From: Planktotalea sp.
GTDB lineage: Bacteria > Pseudomonadota > Alphaproteobacteria > Rhodobacterales > Rhodobacteraceae
Assembly (NCBI GenBank): GCA_024645145.1
Contig: JAHEGL010000454.1
Location: forward strand, 1-5,138
Reading direction: 5' to 3'
DNA: 5,138 bases
In this document: positions 1 to 5,138 of the stretch, piece by piece
Position numbering within the stretch: position 1 is the first letter of the stretch
Layout: the number at the start of each line of letters is the position of its first letter
Program-made: the position numbers and the translations under genes
Notes under the pieces: generated by a model
What the model was told of the DNA's origin: nothing
Database searches by the model: none
What the model saw: only the letters and a program-made list of their open reading frames with translations

Positions 1-19
1 GCGTCGTCAGGCGAATTAA
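1..19 (+). CDS. ftsZ: C-terminal end of cell division protein FtsZ (partial)
   Basis: From base 2 the codons read Arg-Arg-Gln-Ala-Asn-stop (CGT CGT CAG GCG AAT TAA, 2-19); base 1 is the last base of the preceding codon. FtsZ proteins of Rhodobacteraceae and related alphaproteobacteria end in the conserved tail IPAFLRRQAN, which binds FtsA and other division partners, so this is very probably the 3' end of ftsZ, the tubulin-like GTPase that forms the division ring. Two other observations agree: a strong terminator starts about 30 bases further on, and the next gene is lpxC, the usual neighbour of ftsZ at the end of the division and cell-wall cluster. Only five residues are visible, so the call rests on the tail match plus the gene order. 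Confidence 0.82.
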
Positions 20-51
20 ATTTCTGCAAAAGTTACAGCGTTTGCGGTTTG

Positions 52-79
52 AAAAGGGGTGCTCCGGCATCCCTTTTTT
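52..79 (+). terminator. Intrinsic terminator after ftsZ with UNCG tetraloop
   Basis: Arms AAAAGGGGTGC (52-62) and GCATCCCTTTT (67-77) pair over 11 positions with a single G-U wobble. The loop is TCCG (63-66) closed by a C-G pair, that is C(UCCG)G, a member of the very stable UNCG tetraloop class. A run of six T (74-79) overlaps the 3' arm. It sits 33 bases after the ftsZ stop and should end division-cluster transcription, which implies that lpxC has its own promoter downstream. The A-tract in the 5' arm and T-tract in the 3' arm make it partly bidirectional in form, but no converging gene is seen in the lpxC leader. Confidence 0.9.
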
Positions 80-165
80 GTTTGATAGCAATGGCTTTGT
101 AGGCCTTGAGCGAATTTTTGCCTAAGGGCGGATAAGCCATGTTTCAGACCGTTACAAAGATTGAT

Positions 166-194
166 TTGAGACAATTGGCGCACAAGGTTATTCA
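166..194 (+). promoter_or_regulatory. Candidate sigma-70 type promoter for lpxC (weak)
   Basis: TTGAGA (166-171) lies 17 bases from TATTCA (189-194), which would place a start of transcription near base 201 and give a leader of about 50 bases. The -35 matches four to five consensus positions but the -10 matches only about three, so this is a guess guided by the need for a promoter between the ftsZ terminator and lpxC. A second possibility is TTGAGC (106-111) with GATAAG (131-136), but its 19-base spacer is long. The rest of the 20-249 gap holds no ORF, RNA gene or repeat that I can support. Confidence 0.25.
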
Positions 195-239
195 CGCCAC
201 ATCAAAGTGAGCGTGAAAGCTGCGCGCCCTTGCCTGTCT

Positions 240-243
240 GGAG
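240..243 (+). promoter_or_regulatory. Shine-Dalgarno that fixes the TTG start of lpxC
   Basis: GGAG at 240-243 is followed by a six-base spacer and then TTG at 250-252. In this frame there are stops at 208-210 and 214-216 and no ATG or GTG between them and base 250, so the TTG is the only well-placed start. The resulting N-terminus MQTTVKSS fits the beginning of alphaproteobacterial LpxC proteins. Confidence 0.8.
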
Positions 244-249
244 ACAAGT

Positions 250-1170
250 TTGCAAACGACGGTGAAATCATCTGTACGCTTTGAAGGTGTTGGCCTTCAC
301 TCAGGTGCGCCTGTTTCTATGACTGTGCACGCAGCCAGCCCGAACCATGGTATTTGGTTTCGACGCATGGATGTGATTGGTGTAGATGCGATGGTACCGG
401 CACTTTGGGATGCGGTTAACCCGACACCTCTATGCACCAAGATTGAAAACAAAGACGGGGTCGTCGTCTCCACGATTGAACACATCATGGCTGCTTTAGC
501 CGGCTGCGGGATCAACAATGCTCTGATCGAGCTTGATGGTGAAGAAGTTCCGATCATGGACGGTAGCTCTGCAGAGTTTGTGCGCGGGTTGTTGGCGAAA
601 GGGGGTCGTCAGCAGGGCACAGATGGATGGGCACTGCGCGTTCTGAAGACGGTTGAAGTCCACACAGATTTGGGTTGGGCGCGTCTTGAGCCTGCGCGTA
701 ATCTATCAATTGATTTTGCGATTGAATTTGAAGATGCGGCTATCGGTGCGCAAAGCAAAACCTTAAACATGGCCAACGGCACGTTTGTACGCGAGCTTTG
801 TGACAGCCGCACATTCTGCCGCAACTCTGATGTCGAAGCGATGTATGCGCAGGGGCTTGCCAAAGGCGGTACGCTTGAGAATGCAGTCGTCGTGGACGGG
901 GACCGCATTCTAAGCCCTGGAGGTTTGCGCCATGCGGATGAAGCAGTGCGACACAAAATGCTCGACGCGCTCGGCGATCTTTCGCTTGCGGGTGCACCAA
1001 TTTTGGGACGTTACACTGGCATGCGGGCGGGTCACTCAATGACCAATGCTTTGTTGCGAGCGCTCTTTGCGGACCCAACTGCCTATGAAATGGTGGATTG
1101 CGACGCGTCTATTAACGCTAATTTGCCGGGTGCTGGCGTAACACGTAGTGAAATACCTGCACCTCATTAA
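250..1170 (+). CDS. lpxC: UDP-3-O-acyl-N-acetylglucosamine deacetylase LpxC
   Basis: LpxC is a cytosolic zinc amidase that removes the acetyl group from UDP-3-O-acyl-GlcNAc, the committed step of lipid A synthesis. The 306 residues match the usual length (E. coli 305). The N-terminal motif GVGLHSG is at 13-19. Zinc ligands are His78 (in TIEHIMAAL, with the catalytic Glu77), His235 and Asp239 (both in RHKMLDALGDL). The general-acid histidine is His262 in AGHSMTNALL. Other family blocks are EVPIMDGSS (99-107), SRTF (186-189) with the substrate-contacting Thr188 and Phe189, and the GLAKGGTLENAVV stretch (202-214). All key residues are present, so the enzyme should be active. The gene starts with TTG behind GGAG, follows the ftsZ terminator and is separated from bamD by 132 bases. 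LpxC amount is tightly controlled in studied bacteria, mainly by proteolysis; the rare start could also hold down synthesis (inference). Confidence 0.98.
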   Translation: MQTTVKSSVRFEGVGLHSGAPVSMTVHAASPNHGIWFRRMDVIGVDAMVPALWDAVNPTPLCTKIENKDGVVVSTIEHIMAALAGCGINNALIELDGEEVPIMDGSSAEFVRGLLAKGGRQQGTDGWALRVLKTVEVHTDLGWARLEPARNLSIDFAIEFEDAAIGAQSKTLNMANGTFVRELCDSRTFCRNSDVEAMYAQGLAKGGTLENAVVVDGDRILSPGGLRHADEAVRHKMLDALGDLSLAGAPILGRYTGMRAGHSMTNALLRALFADPTAYEMVDCDASINANLPGAGVTRSEIPAPH

Positions 1171-1302
1171 CCTCAAACATGTGTGATAGTTGCGAATGCC
1201 TCAAGATTTTGTGGCATAGCCATTTTGCATGAGAATATTATGTGCTAGGACCAAGTTGAAAACAGGGATAAAACTCTGACAGGTTCGATCAAAGGTGCTG
1301 GA
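1171..1302 (+). other. lpxC-bamD intergenic region, possible weak terminator and promoter
   Basis: This 132-base gap is more A+T-rich than its flanks. TGGC (1212-1215) and GCCA (1219-1222) form a four-pair stem with a three-base loop followed by TTTT (1223-1226), at best a leaky terminator. A wider alternative pairs ATGCC (1196-1200) with GGCAT (1213-1217). An AT-rich box TATTAT (1236-1241) resembles a -10 element, but no good -35 lies at the right distance (TTGCAT at 1225-1230 is too close). A promoter for the bamD-recN-CLC group is plausible here but not demonstrated by the sequence. Confidence 0.25.
1291..1297 (+). promoter_or_regulatory. Ribosome binding site of bamD
   Basis: AAAGGTG at 1291-1297 gives an AAGG core about seven bases before the ATG at 1303, supporting that start. 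The start also yields an intact lipoprotein signal peptide, which a later start would destroy. Confidence 0.7.
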
Positions 1303-2172
1303 ATGAAACGCAAAACTGCGCGTCATACGCTGACAGCCGCTGCGCTGTTAACCCTGACACTTGCCGGTTGTGGCGGTGGAAACGGGGGCGGGGTCTCTCG
1401 TATCCTTGGTGGTCAATCGACTATCCCGCTTGAAAGCTTCTCTGCTGAGCAAATTTACGAGCGTGGCGAGTTTGAAATGGAGCGCGGCAAAGACGACGAT
1501 GCGGCGTTTTATTTTGGTGAGGTAGAGCGTCTTTATCCTTATTCTGAATGGGCGAAACGCGGCTTGATCATGCAGGCTTTTGCGCATCACAAAGACAAAG
1601 ACTACGAAAATTCACGCGCCTCTGCGCAGCGCTTTATTGATGTCTATCCCACGGATGAAGATGCGGCTTATGCGCAGTATCTGCTTGCGCTGAGCTACTA
1701 TGACCAGATCGAGGATGTGGGGCGAGATCAGGGCCTTACTTTCCAAGCGTTGCAAGGTCTACGTACCGTGATCGAGCGTTATGTTGATAGCGAATATGCA
1801 AGCTCTGCGATTTTGAAATTCGATCTCGCCTTCGATCATCTTGCGGGCAAAGAGATGGAGATCGGGCGCTATTATTTGCGCCGCGATCACCATACTGCGG
1901 CGATCAATCGCTTCCGTGTGGTGGTTGAAGATTTTCAGACCACGACCCACACGCCTGAAGCGTTGCATCGTTTGGTCGAAGCGTATCTGTCGTTGGGCCT
2001 TAATGATGAAGCGCAAACCGCGGGTGCGATCCTTGGCTATAACTTCAAGGGCACGGATTGGTATGAAGACAGCTTCAAGCTGCTCACTGGCCGTGGTTTA
2101 GAGCTAAAAGCTGCGGGTGATGGCTGGCTTCGTCAAATCTATCGTCAGATGTTGCAAGGCAAGTGGTTGTAA
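1303..2172 (+). CDS. bamD: Outer membrane assembly lipoprotein BamD (ComL/YfiO family)
   Basis: BamD is a periplasm-facing outer-membrane lipoprotein and, with BamA, an essential part of the BAM complex that folds beta-barrel proteins into the outer membrane. The 289-residue product starts with a lipoprotein signal peptide: basic MKRKTARH, a hydrophobic stretch (9-22) and the lipobox LAGC with lipidated Cys23. The residue after Cys is Gly, not Asp, consistent with sorting to the outer membrane. A glycine-rich linker (24-38) leads into about five TPR-like helix pairs (roughly 49-81, 82-118, 119-165, 166-212, 218-245), with typical pieces such as YERGEFEMERGKDDDAAFYF, RFIDVYP and RFRVVVEDF. E. 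coli BamD is shorter (245); the excess lies in the linker and C-terminal tail. The gene lies between lpxC and recN, an arrangement common in alphaproteobacteria. The family call is secure from the lipobox, repeat pattern and context; older annotations name it competence lipoprotein ComL. Confidence 0.96.
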   Translation: MKRKTARHTLTAAALLTLTLAGCGGGNGGGVSRILGGQSTIPLESFSAEQIYERGEFEMERGKDDDAAFYFGEVERLYPYSEWAKRGLIMQAFAHHKDKDYENSRASAQRFIDVYPTDEDAAYAQYLLALSYYDQIEDVGRDQGLTFQALQGLRTVIERYVDSEYASSAILKFDLAFDHLAGKEMEIGRYYLRRDHHTAAINRFRVVVEDFQTTTHTPEALHRLVEAYLSLGLNDEAQTAGAILGYNFKGTDWYEDSFKLLTGRGLELKAAGDGWLRQIYRQMLQGKWL

Positions 2173-2180
2173 GTCTGTCA

Positions 2181-2197
2181 GCGCGTTTGATGCGCGC
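2181..2197 (+). other. Small GC hairpin in the bamD-recN gap
   Basis: GCGCG (2181-2185) can pair with CGCGC (2193-2197) across a seven-base loop. It is not followed by a T run, so it is not an intrinsic terminator. It ends two bases before the recN Shine-Dalgarno and could affect recN translation or protect the 3' end of a processed bamD message (inference). Confidence 0.4.
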
Positions 2198-2199
2198 GC

Positions 2200-2204
2200 G
2201 GAGG
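2200..2204 (+). promoter_or_regulatory. Strong Shine-Dalgarno of recN
   Basis: GGAGG at 2200-2204 lies seven bases before the ATG at 2212. It is the strongest ribosome binding site in the window and fixes the recN start; the following MLRTLDIRDILIIDHLEL is the normal RecN beginning. Confidence 0.88.
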
Positions 2205-2211
2205 TTTGTGA

Positions 2212-3861
2212 ATGCTGCGCACGCTTGATATTCGCGATATCCTTATCATTGATCACCTCGAGCTTGGCTTTCAGCCGGGCCTGAATGTGCTGACCGGCGA
2301 AACCGGTGCGGGCAAGTCTATCTTATTGGATTCGCTTGGCTTTGTTCTTGGCTGGCGTGGACGCGCTGAGCTTGTGCGCAGTGGCGCTGAGCAGGGTGAA
2401 GTCACAGCTGTCTTTGATTTACCAAAGGGTCACGCTGCTTTTGCAGTGCTCGAAGACGCGGGTCTGCCTGTGGATGACGAATTGATCCTACGCCGCGTGA
2501 ACCGCAATGACGGACGCAAGACAGCTTGGGTCAATGATCGGCGATGCTCTGGCGAGGTCTTGCGGGCTTTGTCTGAAACATTGGTGGAATTGCAGGGGCA
2601 ACACGATGATCACGGCTTGCTGGATCCCAAAGGGCATATGGCTGTTTTGGATGCGTTTTTGGATAAACCAAAGCTACATGCGAAGACGCAAAGCTGGTGG
2701 AAAGACCTATTAGGCGCGCGCAAAGCTTTGAATGCGTTGGAAGCGGCGATTGCGGCGGTGCACGAAGAAGAAGATTTTTTGCGCCACGCCGTTGCGGAGC
2801 TTGATGATCTAAACCCGCAGCCCGGCGAAGAGGCGGTGCTTGATACGCAGCGCCGCAAAATGCAAAGCGCCGAAAAGATCCGCGATGATGTTGCGCGCGC
2901 CCATGCGATGCTAGGGTTTGAAGGGGCAGAGGGCGTGATCGGCGAAGCGATCCGCTGGCTTGATGGTGTTTCTGCGCAAGCGGAGGGTCAGCTTGATGCA
3001 GTCGTCGCCGGATTGAGCCGTGCTTTAGATGAACTGGGCGAAGCCAACAGTGGTGTTGAGCGTTGTCTGGATAGTCTTGAGTTCAACACCTCTGATCTGG
3101 AAAATTGTGAAGAACGCTTGTTTGCGATCAGAGCACTTGCGCGCAAACATAATGTGACGCCGGACGAGCTTGGCACCTTTGCGATAGAGCTGCGCGCGCG
3201 ACTTGCTGCTTTGGATGCTGGGGATGCGCAATTGGGTGAAGCGCGTGCAAAGGTAAGCGCTGCGCAGGCCAGCTATGACGATGCTGCGCAGCATTTGAGC
3301 GATGAGCGTCGGAGTGCTGCGAAAAAATTGGATTTGGCCGTCACAGCAGAACTTGCGCCGCTCAAGATGGAGCGCGCAGTCTTCACGACGCAAGTGAGTG
3401 ACGCACCTGCGAGCGCGGCTGGATGTGACGCTGTCGCGTTTACAGTTGCCACGAACCCTGGTGCCCCTAGTGGGCCATTGAACAAAATTGCCTCTGGTGG
3501 TGAACTCAGCCGCTTTTTGTTGGCGCTGAAAGTCTGTTTGTCGAATGAGAGCCAAGGCATCACCATGATCTTTGACGAAATTGATCGTGGTGTCGGTGGT
3601 GCAACGGCGGATGCGGTTGGGCGTCGCTTGGCAAGCTTGGCTGAGGGTGGGCAGGTGTTGGTTGTCACGCACTCGCCGCAAGTTGCTGCCCTTGGGGGAC
3701 ATCATTGGCGCGTAGAAAAGCGTGTGGTGAATGAGGCAACGCTGTCGACGGTTGTGCCACTTGATGACAGCGAACGCACGGACGAGATCGCGCGGATGAT
3801 TTCTGGCGATACGATCACCGATGAAGCACGCGCAGCTGCGCGTTCACTTTTGACGGGCTAG
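2212..3861 (+). CDS. recN: DNA repair protein RecN (SMC-like ATPase)
   Basis: RecN is a cytosolic SMC-like ATPase recruited early to DNA double-strand breaks, where it supports RecA-dependent recombination and sister-chromatid cohesion. The 549 residues are close to the usual length (E. coli 553). The ATPase head is split: the N-terminal half has Walker A GETGAGKS (29-36) and a Q-loop region ELQGQHDDHGLLDP (126-139); the C-terminal half has the ABC signature SGGELSR (428-434), Walker B TMIFDEIDRGVGG (451-463, catalytic Glu456) and the H-loop VTHSPQ (485-490, His487). Between them (about 155-390) lies a region rich in Ala, Glu, Asp, Arg and Leu that fits a short antiparallel coiled coil. All catalytic motifs are intact. 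It follows bamD by 39 bases and is probably cotranscribed with it. In E. coli and B. subtilis recN is part of the damage response, but no alphaproteobacterial LexA box (GTTC-N7-GTTC) is seen just upstream. Confidence 0.98.
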   Translation: MLRTLDIRDILIIDHLELGFQPGLNVLTGETGAGKSILLDSLGFVLGWRGRAELVRSGAEQGEVTAVFDLPKGHAAFAVLEDAGLPVDDELILRRVNRNDGRKTAWVNDRRCSGEVLRALSETLVELQGQHDDHGLLDPKGHMAVLDAFLDKPKLHAKTQSWWKDLLGARKALNALEAAIAAVHEEEDFLRHAVAELDDLNPQPGEEAVLDTQRRKMQSAEKIRDDVARAHAMLGFEGAEGVIGEAIRWLDGVSAQAEGQLDAVVAGLSRALDELGEANSGVERCLDSLEFNTSDLENCEERLFAIRALARKHNVTPDELGTFAIELRARLAALDAGDAQLGEARAKVSAAQASYDDAAQHLSDERRSAAKKLDLAVTAELAPLKMERAVFTTQVSDAPASAAGCDAVAFTVATNPGAPSGPLNKIASGGELSRFLLALKVCLSNESQGITMIFDEIDRGVGGATADAVGRRLASLAEGGQVLVVTHSPQVAALGGHHWRVEKRVVNEATLSTVVPLDDSERTDEIARMISGDTITDEARAAARSLLTG

Positions 3862-3864
3862 ACA

Positions 3865-5138
3865 ATGCGGCGCACCCTTTTGACTAATCTCGGTCCAATA
3901 TTGTTGGATATGAAAGATAGCCTTGGGCGCGGCTGGTCGCATATGCGCCGCAGAGGACCATCGCAGATCCAGTTTTGGTTCATTGCATTAATGATCGGAA
4001 TTGCTGCTGGCCTTGCTGCAGTTGCCTTTCGATTTGGAATTTCATTCTTGCAAACAACGCTTTACGGCGTTGATGATGTCACAAAACTGCATAGTTTTGC
4101 CGAAAGCCTACCGTGGTATTGGGTGCTGATCATTCCGATGACGGGCGGTGTCGTCGTTGGCATCATCTTGCATCACTTCACGCCGGATGGACGTGTGCGC
4201 TCGGTCTCTGATGTGATCGAAGGTGCTGCCTTGAATGAAGGGCGCGTGGAAAAGAAGGCGGGCATTGCGTCTGCGCTGTCATCGATGATCACACTTGGTA
4301 CTGGCGGCTCTACCGGACGCGAAGGTCCGGTGGTTCATATCGCAGCGATGATTTCGAGTTGGGTGAGTAATGTTATTCGCGCTGATGGTATTACTGGCCG
4401 TGATCTGTTGGGATGCGCGGTCGCCGCTGCCGTTTCTGCGAGCTTTAATGCGCCTATTGCGGGGGCTTTGTTCGCGCTGGAAGTCATCTTGCGACACTTC
4501 GCGGTCCATGCCTTTGCGCCAATCGTGATTGCCAGCGCTGCCGGCACGGTGATCAACAGGCTCGTTTTTGGCGACACGGCAGAGTTTGCTTTGCCGGGAA
4601 CCACCGCGCTAGAGTTTTACGCAGAATTGCCAGCCTATTTGATCCTTGGCCTTGTCTGTGGATTGGTGGCTGTGACGTTGATGCGTTGTGTTTTCTGGGC
4701 TGATGACATGGAAACGCGGCTGCAAAATCGTTTGGGCATGCCCTATTGGCTGCGTCCTGCGCTCGCGGGTGCAATGCTGGGACTGATCGCGATTTGGTTT
4801 CCGCATATTATTGGCGTCGGCTATGAAACGACCTCTGCCGCGTTGACGGGTCAGCTTTTGCTGCATGAAGCCGTCGTCTTCGCGATCGTCAAAGTCGCCG
4901 CTGTTGCGATTACCATGGGCGGGCGCATGGGGGGCGGGATTTTTTCACCGTCATTGATGTTAGGCGCGCTAACTGGACTGGCGTTTGGTCTTATTGCGAC
5001 AAGTGTCTTTCCAGAGATTAGCGGCTCTCACACCTTGTACGCTTTGGCTGGGATGGGCGCGGTGGCAGCCGCTGTTTTGGGGGCACCCATTTCCACAACG
5101 CTTATCGTGTTTGAGCTGACGGGGGACTGGCAGACAGG
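3865..5138 (+). CDS. CLC-family chloride channel/transporter (partial, 3' end outside window)
   Basis: A frame of 424 complete codons stays open to the window edge. The protein is a cytoplasmic-membrane CLC: hydrophobic segments lie near 35-66, 84-104, 132-172, 183-233, 254-276, 298-313, 334-352, 360-381 and 390-418. The second filter motif is GREGPVVH (151-158) with the gating glutamate Glu153 (E. coli ClcA Glu148), the third is GIFSP (358-362), and ASFNAPIAGALFALE (192-206) is a family signature. Two differences from ClcA: the proton-pathway Glu203 position is Val207, and the GSGIP motif reads RSVSD (113-117), keeping only the serine. By analogy with characterised CLCs, loss of the internal glutamate points to passive anion conduction or altered proton coupling; the transported ion is not certain. 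The start has no strong Shine-Dalgarno and lies three bases after the recN stop, suggesting translational coupling; ATG codons at 3910 (residue 16) and 3943 (residue 27) are alternatives. Any C-terminal CBS domains would lie outside the window. Confidence 0.93.
   Translation, partial: MRRTLLTNLGPILLDMKDSLGRGWSHMRRRGPSQIQFWFIALMIGIAAGLAAVAFRFGISFLQTTLYGVDDVTKLHSFAESLPWYWVLIIPMTGGVVVGIILHHFTPDGRVRSVSDVIEGAALNEGRVEKKAGIASALSSMITLGTGGSTGREGPVVHIAAMISSWVSNVIRADGITGRDLLGCAVAAAVSASFNAPIAGALFALEVILRHFAVHAFAPIVIASAAGTVINRLVFGDTAEFALPGTTALEFYAELPAYLILGLVCGLVAVTLMRCVFWADDMETRLQNRLGMPYWLRPALAGAMLGLIAIWFPHIIGVGYETTSAALTGQLLLHEAVVFAIVKVAAVAITMGGRMGGGIFSPSLMLGALTGLAFGLIATSVFPEISGSHTLYALAGMGAVAAAVLGAPISTTLIVFELTGDWQT

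Noticed and set aside
609..1078. Minus-strand frames within lpxC
   Set aside because: They cover the LpxC zinc-site and substrate-binding coding region and have no supporting start signals or motifs.
1167..1172. TTAACC at the lpxC stop as a CtrA half-site
   Set aside because: No second TTAA follows at the seven-base spacing of the full CtrA motif, and the bases are accounted for by the stop codon.
1283..1297. Possible LexA box before bamD (GTTC at 1283-1286)
   Set aside because: After seven bases the second half reads GGTG instead of GTTC, so only half of the alphaproteobacterial site is present.
1841..2101. Plus-strand 86-codon frame inside bamD
   Set aside because: It is an out-of-frame shadow rich in Arg and Ile, with no Shine-Dalgarno and no plausible domain.
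2227..2241. Inverted repeat GATAT-TCGCG-ATATC near the recN start
   Set aside because: It encodes Asp-Ile-Arg-Asp-Ile, part of the ordinary RecN N-terminus, and the A+T-rich five-pair stem is weak; the repeated Asp-Ile codons explain it.
3025..3705. Long open frame (226 codons) on the minus strand inside recN
   Set aside because: It is fully antisense to conserved RecN coding sequence, has no recognisable protein motif, and is explained by the codon bias of the true gene.
4279..4866. Several overlapping minus-strand open frames in the right part
   Set aside because: They overlap each other and lie opposite the CLC membrane-protein coding sequence, whose motifs are clear; their translations are low-complexity and unlike known proteins.

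Overview
The window reads as a chromosomal core segment of an alphaproteobacterium, most likely a marine Rhodobacteraceae (Roseobacter-type) organism. The reasons are the order ftsZ end - lpxC - bamD - recN, the FtsZ-like C-terminus RRQAN at the left edge, the family-typical LpxC, BamD and RecN proteins, and a base composition judged by eye to be only a little above half G+C, modest for that family. The genus cannot be fixed from this sequence alone.

Layout: all genes lie on the + strand. Bases 1-19 are the last codons of a cell-division gene, almost certainly ftsZ, followed by a strong intrinsic terminator (52-79) whose 11-bp stem is capped by a UNCG-class tetraloop. A 230-base gap carries weak promoter candidates and leads to lpxC (250-1170), which uses a TTG start. 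A 132-base gap precedes bamD (1303-2172), an outer-membrane lipoprotein gene. Then come recN (2212-3861, a DNA-repair SMC-like ATPase), 39 bases after bamD behind a strong Shine-Dalgarno, and a CLC-family anion transporter gene (3865-5138, cut by the window edge) only three bases after the recN stop.

Functionally the left half joins the end of the division cluster to envelope building: LpxC commits UDP-GlcNAc to lipid A, and BamD belongs to the BAM complex that inserts outer-membrane beta-barrels. bamD, recN and the CLC gene are tightly packed and probably one transcript, so RecN may be expressed from an envelope-gene promoter rather than a dedicated SOS promoter; no LexA-type GTTC-N7-GTTC box is visible in front of recN or bamD.

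I do not see an undescribed system, mobile element, CRISPR array, tRNA or rRNA here. The points most worth a second look are the CLC protein (gating glutamate kept, internal proton-glutamate position Val, first filter motif diverged), the near-fused recN/CLC junction, and the lpxC initiation region (TTG start inside a perfect 10-base palindrome, Shine-Dalgarno in a small potential hairpin).
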